Shown here piece after piece: positions 16,963 to 26,119 of a stretch of 64,000 nt of DNA; within the stretch, counting starts at the first letter, position 1; each line of letters starts with the position of its first letter. The stretch is from Marinimicrococcus sp033875255. GTDB taxonomy: Bacteria > Pseudomonadota > Alphaproteobacteria > Geminicoccales > Geminicoccaceae. The notes under the pieces were generated by a model, which saw nothing but the letters and a program-made list of their open reading frames with translations, was not told where the DNA came from and ran no database searches. A program made the position numbers and the translations under genes. The stretch lies in contig JAWZSN010000026.1 in NCBI GenBank assembly GCA_033875255.1, positions 1-64,000 on the forward strand, read 5' to 3'.

Positions 16963-18624
16963 TCAGTGAATGGGTAGCGTGTCCATGGTCACCATGCCTT
17001 CCGGCGTCAGCCTGAAGGAAAGATGGTGAACCCAGCGTTCATCGTCCTGTCGCGGGTGGTCGCGCCGCTGATGCGCCCCCCGGCTTTCCGTGCGGGCCAG
17101 GGCGGCGCGCAGGATCAGGCCGGCGACCAGCGCCATGTTTCTCGCAGAGCGTGCCTCCAGCGCCGATTCCATATCGTTGGCGGGCAAGCCGGCGGCGTGC
17201 CCGGTCAGCTCCTCCAACGCCCCCAGTCCCGTCTCCAGTCCGGGGCCGGTGCGGTAGAGGCCGGCCGCAGCGCTCATGGATGCGCGGATCGCCTCCTTGA
17301 TCTCGGCCGCTGTGCCGGAACCGCCATCGCCGCCCGCGAGGCGCGCCAAGGCGGCGGCATGGATGTTCCGCCAGTCGCGGGCGGCGGGTTGCGGGCCTTG
17401 GGCCAGTGCCCGTGCCGCGGCCCGGCCGACCAGCCAGCCCATGGCCATCGTCTCGCCGCCGCCATTGCCGGCGAGCCGGCTGGCGCCGTGGATGCCGCCC
17501 GAGGCCTCGCCGCAGGCGAACAGGCCCGGCACCTCGGTGGCACCCGTCGCGTCGATGAACACGCCGCCCATCTCGCTGTGCGCGGCCGGCCGGACCCGCG
17601 GACCCTCGGCCGAGGGCTCCAGTCCGGCGCCGCGCAGGCGTTTGCAGTGCGCCACGTAGCTCTCGAGCGTGTCGCGGGGCAGGGTGGTGGTGTCGAGCAG
17701 CACGCTGCCGTCGGCAAAGCCGCGGCCGGCGTCGATCTCCTGCTGGATGCACAGCGACAGGCGTGCCTTCTCGATCTGCCGCTCGCCGTGCTCCGGGTTG
17801 TAGCGGAACATGAAGCGCTCACCCGTGACGTCGAGCAGGGGCGCGCCGTCGCCGAGCATCGCCGTGGGCATCTCCATGCCGCGGCAGCCCGCGGGATGAA
17901 CCGTCACCAGGGGCTCGAACTGGACGAACTCCATGTCGATCAGCCGTGCACCCGCCTCCAGCGCCAATGCGTAGGCGTCCGCCGCCACGTCGCTCGGGTA
18001 GGTGCTGTCGGCATAGAGGCGCCCGATGCCGCCCATGGCGAGAATAACGGCGCGGGCATGGACGGCGGTGAAGCGCTGCGTGCGACGATCGGCGAGCAGC
18101 GCTCCCACGACCTCGCCGCCATCGCCGAGCAGGGCCACGACGCGCCGGGCGGCCAGCGCCTGCACGCCGATGGTCGAGGCCCGGGCAGCCAGATGCTCGA
18201 GAGCGACCTTGCCTATTCCTTCGGGAACATAGACGGAGCGCGGCCAGGTGTTGCCCGAGAGGTGGCGCTGGAGAAAACCGCGCTCGCCCCGCGCAAACGG
18301 CACGCCCAGCCGCACCATGTCCTCGAAAGAGGCGACGGCATTGTGGGCGAGCGCGTGCACGAGCCGCCGGTCGCTCAGCCCGTAGCCGCCGGCGATCATG
18401 TCGCGCGCATAGCACGCCGGGTCATCGGCCGGATCGGCATGCCCGAGCGGCACGTTGGCGCCGATGATGTAGGGCGAGGCGCCGCGCGCGAGATAAGCGT
18501 GCGCCACCGTGCAGCCGGCCTCGCGCGCCGCGACCGCCGCGCGAAAGCCGCTGAGGCCGCCGCCCAGGACGAGAAGGTCGGTCTCGATGGCGTCGATCTC
18601 GGCCGATCGGAGAGAGATAGACAT
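16963..18624 (-). CDS. FAD-dependent fumarate reductase/succinate dehydrogenase-like flavoprotein
   Basis: A 553-residue flavoprotein of the superfamily including succinate dehydrogenase, fumarate reductase and L-aspartate oxidase. The FAD motif LLVLGGGLSGFRAA is at about 17-30; RPAAHSEMGGVFIDATGATE (about 352-371) and PGLFACGEASGGIHGASRLA are the substrate and second FAD blocks. No iron-sulfur or membrane-anchor subunit is adjacent, so it is a solitary flavoprotein, as are aspartate oxidase and soluble fumarate reductases. It lies directly after the TRAP permease (4-bp gap). It probably oxidises or reduces a dicarboxylate-like substrate; the exact reaction is unknown. Confidence 0.85.
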   Translation of the reverse strand: MSISLRSAEIDAIETDLLVLGGGLSGFRAAVAAREAGCTVAHAYLARGASPYIIGANVPLGHADPADDPACYARDMIAGGYGLSDRRLVHALAHNAVASFEDMVRLGVPFARGERGFLQRHLSGNTWPRSVYVPEGIGKVALEHLAARASTIGVQALAARRVVALLGDGGEVVGALLADRRTQRFTAVHARAVILAMGGIGRLYADSTYPSDVAADAYALALEAGARLIDMEFVQFEPLVTVHPAGCRGMEMPTAMLGDGAPLLDVTGERFMFRYNPEHGERQIEKARLSLCIQQEIDAGRGFADGSVLLDTTTLPRDTLESYVAHCKRLRGAGLEPSAEGPRVRPAAHSEMGGVFIDATGATEVPGLFACGEASGGIHGASRLAGNGGGETMAMGWLVGRAAARALAQGPQPAARDWRNIHAAALARLAGGDGGSGTAAEIKEAIRASMSAAAGLYRTGPGLETGLGALEELTGHAAGLPANDMESALEARSARNMALVAGLILRAALARTESRGAHQRRDHPRQDDERWVHHLSFRLTPEGMVTMDTLPIH

Positions 18625-18628
18625 GTCC

Positions 18629-20545
18629 TTAGATCGCCTTGACCAGCCGGGACCCGGTCAGGAAGAACCGCGAGACGATCGCGAGCCCGATCGCCCCGGC
18701 GCCGACCAGATCGGTGAGCAGGCCCGGGTTGATCGCCGCGAGGGCGCCGATCCCGAGCAGCAGCCGCTCGTGCCAGCGGGCATGGGCGGAGAAGAGATAG
18801 CCTTGAACCGCGGCGGCCAGAGCCACGATGCCGATGACGCTGGTGATGACGGCGATCAGGATGGCGTCGATGCTGCCCTGCATGAGCAGCGCCGGGCTGT
18901 AGACCCACATGAAAGGCAGGATGAACCCGGCCAGGGCCAGGCGGAAGGCGAGGAGGCCGGTTCTGGTGGAATCAGCTCCGGCCAGGCCTGCGCCCGCATA
19001 GGCGGCGATGGCCACCGGCGGGGTGACATTGGCCAGAACGCCGAAATAGAAGACGAACATGTGCGCCGCCAGGGGCTCGACCCCCAGCTTGACGATGGCG
19101 GGCGCCACGAGGGTCGCCAGCACCACATAGACTGCCGAGGTCGGCAGGCCCATGCCGAGAATGAGCGAGATCCCCATGGTCAGGACCAGAAGGACCGCGA
19201 GGCTGCCGCCGGAGAAGTTGATGAGCAGGCCGGAAAGGCGAAGCGCCAGGCCGGTGAGCATCAAGATGCCGATGGTGATGCCGGCGGCGGCGCAGGCCAT
19301 GGCCACCTCGAGCATGGCGTGGCCGCCGCGCCGCAGGGCCTCCCACAAGGCAGCCGGTCCCATCCGCGTGGCGCGGCGGACAAGGCTCGCCACGATGACG
19401 GCGATGACGGCGAAGAAGGCGGCCTTGGCGGGCGTGTAGCGCACCACGACCAGCATGTAGATCAGCAGGAGCAGCGGGGTGAGCAGATGCCAGCCGTTCT
19501 TGAAGATCTCCCAGGCGTCGGGGAGCTCGTGGCGGGGCAGGCCGCGGATGCCCTGCTTGGCGACCTGGAAGTCGACCATGGCGAAGATGGCGAGGAAATA
19601 GAGCAGCGCCGGGAGGGCCGCTGCCGCCATGATCGTGTTGTAGGAGACCCCCATGATCTCGACCATGATGAAGGCTGCGGCGCCCATCACCGGCGGCATG
19701 ATCTGCCCGCCCGAGGATGCTGCGGCCTCGACCGCGCCGGCGAAGGCCGGCTTCAGGCCGGCGCGCTTCATGATCGGGATGGTGAAGGTGCCGGTGGCCA
19801 CCGTGTTGGCGACGGCGCTGCCCGAGACCGTGCCCATGAGCGCGCTGGCCGCGATCGCCACCTTGGCGGGCCCGCCGCGAAACCAGGCGAGCGCGGCATA
19901 GGTCCAGTCGATGAAGAACTTGCCGGCCCCCGAGACGTCGAGAAACGCGGCGAAGATGACGAAGATCGCGACATAGGTCGCCGAGACCTGCAGCGGTGTG
20001 CCGGCGATGCCCGAGGTGGTGAGGTAGAGCGTGGCCGAGATCCGCTCGATGTCGAAGCCGCGATGGGCAAGCGGTCCGGGAAAGTGCGGCCCGAGAAAGC
20101 CGTAGACGATGAAGACGAGCGCCAGGATCGGCAGGGGCCAGCCCACCATCCGCCGGGTCGCCTCGAGCACCAGCACCGTCGCTATGACGCCGAAGACGAC
20201 GGCGACGGCGGTTGGATCGCCGGCGCCGCGCTTCGCGATCTCCATGAAGTTCACGACGACGTAGAGGCAGACCACCGCCGAGGCCACCGCGAGCGGAATG
20301 TCCACCCAAAGGCGCCAGCGGTGCAGCGGGGAGGAGGAGCCGAAGGAGGGCCTCGTCAGGAAGATCAGCACCATGGCGAAGCCCAGGTGCATGTAGACCA
20401 GCTGCAGCGTCGCCAGGGTGCCGGCAAAGCTCATCCAGAGCTGGAAGAGGGTGAACGCGGCCGCTATGGCGCTGGCGAGTACCGGCAGCCGCGTCATTCC
20501 GTTCGCGACTGCCTCCCTGAGCGTAAGAGAGGCAGAGGAGGTCAT
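18629..20545 (-). CDS. TRAP transporter, fused small and large permease subunits
   Basis: A 638-residue TRAP permease of the 4TM/12TM fusion type: a DctQ-like part near residues 20-130 and a DctM-like part to the C-terminus. Typical DctM blocks are visible: SGAGKFFIDWTYAALAWFRGG, GTVSGSAVANTVATGTFTIP (a key conserved segment) and GMGLPTSAVYVVLATLVAPA. It drives ion-coupled uptake of an organic acid delivered by the TAXI receptor encoded 1 bp upstream. It is the second gene of the nine-gene operon. The transporter class is certain; the substrate is not. Confidence 0.93.
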   Translation of the reverse strand: MTSSASLTLREAVANGMTRLPVLASAIAAAFTLFQLWMSFAGTLATLQLVYMHLGFAMVLIFLTRPSFGSSSPLHRWRLWVDIPLAVASAVVCLYVVVNFMEIAKRGAGDPTAVAVVFGVIATVLVLEATRRMVGWPLPILALVFIVYGFLGPHFPGPLAHRGFDIERISATLYLTTSGIAGTPLQVSATYVAIFVIFAAFLDVSGAGKFFIDWTYAALAWFRGGPAKVAIAASALMGTVSGSAVANTVATGTFTIPIMKRAGLKPAFAGAVEAAASSGGQIMPPVMGAAAFIMVEIMGVSYNTIMAAAALPALLYFLAIFAMVDFQVAKQGIRGLPRHELPDAWEIFKNGWHLLTPLLLLIYMLVVVRYTPAKAAFFAVIAVIVASLVRRATRMGPAALWEALRRGGHAMLEVAMACAAAGITIGILMLTGLALRLSGLLINFSGGSLAVLLVLTMGISLILGMGLPTSAVYVVLATLVAPAIVKLGVEPLAAHMFVFYFGVLANVTPPVAIAAYAGAGLAGADSTRTGLLAFRLALAGFILPFMWVYSPALLMQGSIDAILIAVITSVIGIVALAAAVQGYLFSAHARWHERLLLGIGALAAINPGLLTDLVGAGAIGLAIVSRFFLTGSRLVKAI

Positions 20546-20546
20546 C

Positions 20547-21542
20547 TCAGAGGAGACCCTTCTCTTTCAGGTACTTCTCGGCCCCGGGATGGAAGGGGAT
20601 GACCCCCTTGACGCCGCGGGTCGCGTGTTCCGGGGTCCACTCCTTGCCTAGCGCGTGGATGCTGCCGAGCTCGTCGGCATTCTCGAGAAGAGCCTTGGTG
20701 ACGGCGTAGACGGCATTCTCGCTGAGGTCGTTCTTGGCGATCAGGATCGTGAAGACCCCGAAGCTGCCGGGAATGTCCTGGTCGTGGCCGTTGTAGACGC
20801 CGGCCGGGATAGGCGCTTTCGACCAGTAGGGCCGCTCGGCGATCAGTTTGTCGAGTATCTCGGGCTCGGGGTTGAGGAACACCACGTCGGCACCGTCGGT
20901 GCTGGTGATGTCGGTGAGCGGCCCGGTCGGGAACGAGCTGATGATCAGCGCGGCGTCGATCCGCCCGTCCCTGAGCGCCCCGGGTCCGTCGCCGTGGCTG
21001 ATATATTCGGGCTGCCAGTCCTCGTTCATCTGGAGGCCATGCGCCTCGATGATGATCTCGCCGATTCCGTTGCCGATGGAGCCGGCGGCGCCGAGCGAGA
21101 CGCGCTTGTCCTTGAGGTCGCGGATCGAGGCGATGCCGGTGCTCTTGAGCGTGTAGAGCTGCCAAAAGATGCCGTGGCCGCCGGTGACGCCGGCGAAGTT
21201 CCGGACCTTCTCGTCGAAATCGCCCTCGCCCTGGTAGGCGAGATAGGCTTCCGCATTGGTCGAGAGCGCCAGCTCGAGCTGGTCGTTCTTCATGAGCTTG
21301 AGGTTGTCGATGGTGCCGCCGGTCACCTCGGCGGTGATCTTGAGCTCCGGATAGGCATTGCTGATGACGCTCGCCATGGCGCCGCCGAGAGGATACCAGG
21401 TGCCGCCGACACTCGAGGTGCCCAGTGAGAGAAACTGGTCCTCGAGATCGAGCGACTCGCCTCGGGCCGGTCCCCAGGTGGCCACCATCGCCGCCGAGGC
21501 GAGGCCGAGAACGGCATAAAGAGCTGTCTTGCGTGCGAGCAT
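20547..21542 (-). CDS. TAXI family TRAP transporter solute receptor
   Basis: A 331-residue periplasmic binding protein of the TAXI type. A Sec signal peptide occupies about residues 1-24 (ARKTALYAVLGLASAAMVATW). The mature part begins with the family block LSLGTSSVGGTWYPLGGAMASV, followed by VTGGTIDNLKLM and LGAAGSIGNGIGEII. ATG 21542 is supported by GGGAGG 8 nt upstream. It is the first gene of the catabolic operon and faces the GntR regulator across 213 bp. TAXI receptors bind dicarboxylates and amino acids, in keeping with the enzymes downstream. Confidence 0.92.
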   Translation of the reverse strand: MLARKTALYAVLGLASAAMVATWGPARGESLDLEDQFLSLGTSSVGGTWYPLGGAMASVISNAYPELKITAEVTGGTIDNLKLMKNDQLELALSTNAEAYLAYQGEGDFDEKVRNFAGVTGGHGIFWQLYTLKSTGIASIRDLKDKRVSLGAAGSIGNGIGEIIIEAHGLQMNEDWQPEYISHGDGPGALRDGRIDAALIISSFPTGPLTDITSTDGADVVFLNPEPEILDKLIAERPYWSKAPIPAGVYNGHDQDIPGSFGVFTILIAKNDLSENAVYAVTKALLENADELGSIHALGKEWTPEHATRGVKGVIPFHPGAEKYLKEKGLL

Positions 21543-21676
21543 GTGCTGCGCCTCCCTTTCCCGGTCCTGCTGTCTCCTGCGTGTGCCTTGAGGAGTTGTC
21601 GCGGCCGGTGAATCTGCGCTTGCCGTGGCAAAGGCTGATCTTGGGAGCATAGAAATGCCGGGTTTCGCGAGTCAAG

Positions 21677-21690
21677 TCTTAGATCTAAGA
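21677..21690. promoter_or_regulatory. 14-bp palindrome, candidate GntR operator
   Basis: Perfect palindrome TCTTAGATCTAAGA between the divergent TAXI and GntR genes, 65 bp before the GntR start and 134 bp before the TAXI start. FCD-type GntR regulators bind short palindromes in such spacers. Binding is inferred. Confidence 0.45.
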
Positions 21691-21755
21691 TCGCAGAGCT
21701 TCGGGCATAGGCGGCCCGGACCGCGTCCTCCCGGGAACAGGTCGGAAAACCATCC

Positions 21756-22451
21756 TTGATGAATGCAGTGGACACGACCGGCGGCGGTCTTCGCCAGGTG
21801 GAGACGGCAACCCTCCAGGACAGGGTCTATGGCGAGTTGCGTCGCGCCATCATGGCCGGTGTCTACCGGCCCGGCGAGACGCTGAGCACGGGCACGCTGG
21901 CCGCGGCGGTGGGCACCAGCCTCATGCCGGTGCGCGAGGCGCTGCGCCGGCTGGCCGCCGAGCAGGCGGTGGAGATCCTCCCCAAGCGCGGGATCCGCAT
22001 CCCGCTGGTCGACCGGGCCCGCTACCGCGAGCTCGGGCGGGTGCGCATGATGCTCGAGGGCGAGGCCGCTTCCATGGCCGCCGCCTTCGTGAGCGACGAC
22101 GAGCTGGCGCAGCTCGAGGATCTGTGCGCCCGCATGAACGCCTGCGTGCCCGGCCGCGAGCGCTGGCAGGACTATGTGGTGGCCAACCACGCCTTCCACT
22201 TCACCGTCTACGCCGCCAGCCGCTCGCGCGTCCTGCTGCCCATCATCGAGAGCCTGTGGCTGCAGTCCGGCCCCTTGCGCAACCTCTACGGCGAGGTCGG
22301 CATCAAGGACCGCGGCGGCCACCACGAGACCATCATCGCCGCGCTTCGCACCCGCGATGCCGAGGCCGCCCGCCGTGCCATGGCCCGCGACATCGAGACC
22401 GGCGTCGAGTTCTTCTGCTCGGTGGCGCGGTTTCCTGATGACGGCGGATGA
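21756..22451 (+). CDS. GntR family transcriptional regulator, FCD subfamily
   Basis: A 231-residue regulator with an N-terminal winged helix-turn-helix (GETLSTGTLAAAVGTSLMPV, then REALRRLAAEQAVE; about residues 45-80) and an all-helical FCD effector domain. The FCD domain shows LGRVRMMLEGEAASMAA, NHAFHFTVYAAS and a histidine late in the domain (DRGGHHETIIAAL) as expected for metal and ligand binding. It is divergent from the nine-gene TRAP operon and is the obvious candidate to control it, probably as a repressor released by the organic acid substrate (inference). ATG 21759 is an equally possible start. Confidence 0.93.
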   Translation: MMNAVDTTGGGLRQVETATLQDRVYGELRRAIMAGVYRPGETLSTGTLAAAVGTSLMPVREALRRLAAEQAVEILPKRGIRIPLVDRARYRELGRVRMMLEGEAASMAAAFVSDDELAQLEDLCARMNACVPGRERWQDYVVANHAFHFTVYAASRSRVLLPIIESLWLQSGPLRNLYGEVGIKDRGGHHETIIAALRTRDAEAARRAMARDIETGVEFFCSVARFPDDGG

Positions 22452-22659
22452 TCATGCCGCCCATCATCTGCGATTCAAGCGGCAGTAAAGTGATATTGAA
22501 ATATAGAGATCGCGATCCCATATTTGATGGGTAACAGAAATGCCCAGGACGAAGCATTGGCGGGCATAGATAATGCCCGAAGCGGTCCGTCATGCCGGTT
22601 CTGGCGTGAACGACTGCCCAGATGCTTCCCATGGGAAATAAAAAGGAGAACGATCAACA

Positions 22660-22926
22660 ATGCGGATGATGCCCACCCAAAGCCACCAGGACGATCGCCA
22701 GAGCATGGCGGGCAAGATGGGCCGGTACGCTGTCCATCCCGGTCAGCTGAAGCCGGCCGCGCGGCGCAGCGAGGTGACGCCAGCCGCCAGGCGCGGCCGT
22801 CCTGCCCGCCAACCTTCCGATGCGGCGGAGATCGAGGCGCGCCAGGAGGCGCAGGACCGCAAGGCCATCGAGCGCGCCGAGAACGAGGGCATGATCCTGC
22901 GTTGCGTGGACGCGCTCGCGGCGTGA
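22660..22926 (+). CDS. Small hypothetical protein, 88 residues
   Basis: No family recognised. The protein is hydrophilic, with a basic middle (AARRGRPARQ) and a charged helical C-terminal half (EIEARQEAQDRKAIERAENEG) ending in ILRCVDALAA. An AAAAGGAG Shine-Dalgarno lies about 11 nt before ATG 22660, and the region upstream is AT-richer than its surroundings, as expected for a promoter. It stands alone between the GntR gene and the convergent glutamate-synthase-like gene. Coding potential is moderate; the function is unknown. Confidence 0.5.
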   Translation: MRMMPTQSHQDDRQSMAGKMGRYAVHPGQLKPAARRSEVTPAARRGRPARQPSDAAEIEARQEAQDRKAIERAENEGMILRCVDALAA

Positions 22927-22996
22927 TGGCGCCGGGACCCGGTGCTGCCTGCCGCCGGCGGCCGGCCCGGCGGCAGGACCGCCGGGCGCTGTCGTT

Positions 22997-24655
22997 TCAG
23001 GCGACCTTGCGGCGCTCGAACGGTCCGTGCGGGATCTCCGGCGGCGGGAAGCGCTCGGCGCTGGCGCGGTCCCAGCGGCTGTACCAGTCGGCCAGCTCGG
23101 GGATCTCCTCGCCGGAGACGAGGAAGCCCTCCGGCAGATAGGGATAGGCCTCGTTGCCGTCGAGGAACCCGCTGTGGGTCTGGCGGAACATGAAGTGGTA
23201 GGGCATGAAGTCGCTGGGATTGCTCAGGCCGGCGGCACCGGCGATCTCGCCCAGCGCCTTCATCGTGTTGCGGTGGAAGCGGGCCACTCGCTCGCTCTTG
23301 TCGCCGACGTCGATCGCCCGCTGGCGAAGCGGATCCTGGGTGGCGATGCCGACCGGGCAGCGGTTGGTGTGGCAGGCCTGCGCCTGGATGCAGCCGATGG
23401 CGAACATGAAGCCGCGCCCGGCATTGCACCAGTCCGCACCCAAAGCCAGCGCCCGGGCGATGTCGAAGGCGGAGATGATCTTGCCCGCCGCGGCGATCCT
23501 GACCTTGTCGCGGATTCCGGCACCGCGCAGCGTGTTGTGCACGAAGGTCAGGCCCTCCAGCATCGGCATGCCGACCCGGTTGACGAACTCCACCGGTGCG
23601 GCGCCCGTGCCGCCTTCCGCACCGTCGACCACGATGAAATCGGGCAGGATGCCCGTCGCCAGCATGGCCTTGACCATGCTCATGAACTCGCGCCGGTGGC
23701 CGATGCACAGCTTGAAGCCCACCGGCTTGCCGCCCGAGAGCTCGCGCAGCTGCCCGATGAACTGCATCAGGCCGACCGGGGTCGAGAAGGTGCTGTGGCC
23801 GACCGGCGAGATGCAGTCCACGCCCATGGGGATGCCACGCGCCTCGGCGATCTCCGGCGAGATCTTGGAGGCCGGCAGCATGCCGCCATGGCCGGGCTTC
23901 GCACCCTGGCTCAGCTTGAGCTCGATCATCCTGACCTGCGCGTCGGCGGCCTGCCGGGCGAACTTCTCCGGCGAGAAGCTGCCGTCCTCGTTGCGGCACC
24001 CGAAATAGCCGGAGGCCACCTGGTAGACCAGGTCGCCGCCGCCCTGGCGATGGTAGCGGCTGATTCCGCCCTCGCCGGTGTCGTGGGCGAAGCCGCCCTT
24101 TTTGGCCCCGCTGTTGAGCGCGAGGATGGCGTTGGCCGACAGCGAGCCGAAGCTCATCGCCGAGATGTTGTAGAGGCTCGCATCATAGGGCTGGCGGCAG
24201 GCCGGCCCGCCGACCCGGACCCTGAAGTCGGTATCGGTGATGGTGAGCGGGGCGGCCGAGTGGGTGAGCCACGCATAGCCTGAGCCGTAGACCTTCTCGA
24301 TGGTGCCGAACGGCCGCTTGTCCTCCTCGCCCTTGGCACGCTGATAGACCAGCGCGCGATCCTGGCGGCTGAACGGCACCTCGTCCTGATCGCTCTCGAT
24401 GAGGTACTGCCGGATCTCCGGCCTGAAGCTCTCGAAGAGGAAGCGCAGATGCCCGATCACCGGGTAGTTCCGCAGGATCGAATGCCTCGACTGCCGCAGA
24501 TCGTGCAGCCCGAGCAGGAACAGCGCCCCCGATGCCGCGGCAAGCAGGAACAGCCATCCGGCATAGAGCGCTCCGCCCACGAGCGAGGCGAAGGTGACGA
24601 GCGCCACGGCGACGAAGACCGTGTAGCGCTGGGATGAGAGAATGGTCGTTACCAT
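22997..24655 (-). CDS. FMN-binding glutamate synthase family protein
   Basis: A 552-residue protein related to the central and FMN domains of the glutamate synthase large subunit, but without the N-terminal amidotransferase domain. Two membrane segments lie near residues 8-50 (TVFVAVALVTFASLVGGALY), so it is probably membrane-anchored. The FMN barrel includes ISAMSFGSLSANAI, EGGISRYHRQGGGDLVYQ and VDGAEGGTGAAP. The [3Fe-4S]-type cysteines C-x5-C-x4-C are in GCIQAQACHTNRCPVGIATQ. ATG 24655 is chosen because the upstream extension is low-complexity. The physiological substrate of this group is not established. Monocistronic. Confidence 0.85.
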   Translation of the reverse strand: MVTTILSSQRYTVFVAVALVTFASLVGGALYAGWLFLLAAASGALFLLGLHDLRQSRHSILRNYPVIGHLRFLFESFRPEIRQYLIESDQDEVPFSRQDRALVYQRAKGEEDKRPFGTIEKVYGSGYAWLTHSAAPLTITDTDFRVRVGGPACRQPYDASLYNISAMSFGSLSANAILALNSGAKKGGFAHDTGEGGISRYHRQGGGDLVYQVASGYFGCRNEDGSFSPEKFARQAADAQVRMIELKLSQGAKPGHGGMLPASKISPEIAEARGIPMGVDCISPVGHSTFSTPVGLMQFIGQLRELSGGKPVGFKLCIGHRREFMSMVKAMLATGILPDFIVVDGAEGGTGAAPVEFVNRVGMPMLEGLTFVHNTLRGAGIRDKVRIAAAGKIISAFDIARALALGADWCNAGRGFMFAIGCIQAQACHTNRCPVGIATQDPLRQRAIDVGDKSERVARFHRNTMKALGEIAGAAGLSNPSDFMPYHFMFRQTHSGFLDGNEAYPYLPEGFLVSGEEIPELADWYSRWDRASAERFPPPEIPHGPFERRKVA

Positions 24656-24848
24656 TTCCTGGACCGGTCCGGGTTCGCGACGATGCGTCGGGAAACGCGC
24701 GCGGATCGTGCCCGATACCGTCTGGGGTCGCAAACGCTGCGTCGTGCAGGGCTTCCTTGCGACTCGCGCCCGACCGGAAGCCGGCCCTCCCGGCCCATGC
24801 GCCACCGCCAGCCCCGCCCGGCCGCAGCATGGCGCGGGCGGGGGACCG

Positions 24849-24947
24849 TCAGGCCGCCTGCCGGTGCCGCAGCCTCGCCTCCATCCGCCGCCGCTGGGCG
24901 CGGTTGAGGCCTGGGGAGGGGGCGGGCCCGGGTTCGTTCGTCTGCCT
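24849..24947 (-). pseudogene. Orphan C-terminal fragment of the NRAQRRR-tail family
   Basis: Read on the minus strand, these bases encode TNEPGPAPSPGLNRAQRRRM and then EARLRHRQAA followed by a stop. This is nearly the same as the last 30 residues of the protein at 26120-26773. No start codon or upstream homology is visible, so this is a gene fragment. It lies in the 359-bp gap 24656-25014, in which I see nothing else beyond the likely promoter of the glutamate-synthase-like gene. Confidence 0.7.
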
Positions 24948-25014
24948 GTCGCCGGCAACGGTACCAGGTATGATTAACCGAAGGTTGATGCGGGCCGCCC
25001 GCCGCGCCCCGAGA

Positions 25015-25449
25015 TCAGCGGCTGGCGCCGGCCGCCTCCTCGGGGGAAAGCGTGCCGTCGGCGTCGGTGTCGCGGGCGTCGAGCTCGTCCATCTTCGCCC
25101 GGATCACCTCGACCAGCGTCAGGCTGCCGTCGCCGGAGCTGTCGATAAGCTCGACCAGCGTGGCATCGGCGCCCTCGAGCTCGCTTGCGCCGAGACTGCC
25201 GTTGTCGTCGATATCGAGGCTCGCGAAGGTCGCCACCGTGTCGCTCACCAGCTCCGGCCGGTCCACCACCCCATCGCGGTTGCGATCGGCCAGGGCGAAG
25301 GCGGCGGCTTGCGGCGAGGAGGTCGTCTCCCCGCTGTCCATGCCGCCGTCCATGCCGCCGTCCATGCCGGCGCAGCCCCACAACAGAACGAGCCCGGCCG
25401 GCATCGCCCATGCGCGGATGCGGCGCCGCCGCCCTTGATCCTGCATCAT
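25015..25449 (-). CDS. EF-hand domain lipoprotein-like protein
   Basis: A 144-residue exported protein with four EF-hand-like calcium loops: DRNRDGVVDRPEL, DIDDNGSLGASEL, DSSGDGSLTLVEV and DTDADGTLSPEE. The N-terminus has a basic start (QGRRRRIRAW) and a hydrophobic stretch ending LVLLWGC, so it may be a lipoprotein, although Trp at -2 is not ideal for the lipobox. A short MDGG repeat follows the cysteine. ATG 25449 is supported by AGGAGG 7 nt upstream. It lies 14 bp downstream of the glycine-zipper gene and is probably co-transcribed. Function unknown beyond likely calcium binding in the periplasm. Confidence 0.82.
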   Translation of the reverse strand: MMQDQGRRRRIRAWAMPAGLVLLWGCAGMDGGMDGGMDSGETTSSPQAAAFALADRNRDGVVDRPELVSDTVATFASLDIDDNGSLGASELEGADATLVELIDSSGDGSLTLVEVIRAKMDELDARDTDADGTLSPEEAAGASR

Positions 25450-25463
25450 GGCCCGACCTCCTC

Positions 25464-25913
25464 TCAGCTCAGCGTGTAGCCGCGCCCGGCCATGCAGCCG
25501 GAAAAGGCACGATAATATTCCTTGATATTGCCCTGCTGCTTGCGCGACGCCTTGTCCTTCTTCGAGGCCGCCGAGCCACCGCCCAGGAGCGCGCCCGCAC
25601 CGGCGCCCAGCGCCATGCCGTGCTTGGGCTTGCCGGCAATCAGCCCCAGGATCCCGCCGCCGAAGGCGCCGGCGATTCCGCCGCCGACAGCGCTCCCGGC
25701 AACGCTTCCGCCGCTGCCGCCGCCACCCGCCGGCCGCGCCGGATCGACGCCCGTCTGGCCCTTGGCCCACTGGTAGCAGGCATATTCGTCCTGGCCCTGC
25801 TGCTCGGGGCTCTGGCCCTGCGCCGGATAAATATAGGGAGCCTGCTGCCCGAAGGCCGGCATGGTTGCGAGGAGAAGTGCGGCCACCGCCATGCCGCCGA
25901 GCGTTCGTCTCAT
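25464..25913 (-). CDS. Glycine-zipper family exported protein
   Basis: A 149-residue protein with a Sec signal peptide (MAVAALLLATMPAFG, cleavage near residue 22), then IYPAQGQSPEQQGQDEYACYQWA, a block typical of a widespread proteobacterial envelope family. A Gly/Ala-rich zipper follows (GGGSGGSVAGSAVGGGIAGA and GALLGGGSA, about residues 65-115). A second cysteine lies near the end (FSGCMAGRGY) and may pair with the first. It is likely periplasmic or outer-membrane associated. It is the first gene of a pair with the EF-hand protein. The role of the family is not established. Confidence 0.82.
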   Translation of the reverse strand: MRRTLGGMAVAALLLATMPAFGQQAPYIYPAQGQSPEQQGQDEYACYQWAKGQTGVDPARPAGGGGSGGSVAGSAVGGGIAGAFGGGILGLIAGKPKHGMALGAGAGALLGGGSAASKKDKASRKQQGNIKEYYRAFSGCMAGRGYTLS

Positions 25914-26119
25914 GGTTCTCCTGCCTCCCCTCTTGCCGCGCCACGCCCGCCGCCGCCCGGACCTACCGCGGCCGAACCGGGCGGCGAAGGCCGAAGGCGA
26001 CCAAACCTACCTGCGGGAATTTCCGCCGGAGAGCAAGCGCGGGGTGCCCGGCGGGCCGGTCTGGCCCGGTGTGTTGCGGTCAGCCTCGGCCGGCCGCAGC
26101 CGGCATGCAGAAGCGCCGA

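Noticed and set aside
22524..23141. Plus-strand open frame overlapping the 88-residue gene and the end of the FMN protein
   Set aside because: No Shine-Dalgarno, no family resemblance, and it covers the better-supported gene at 22660 in another frame.
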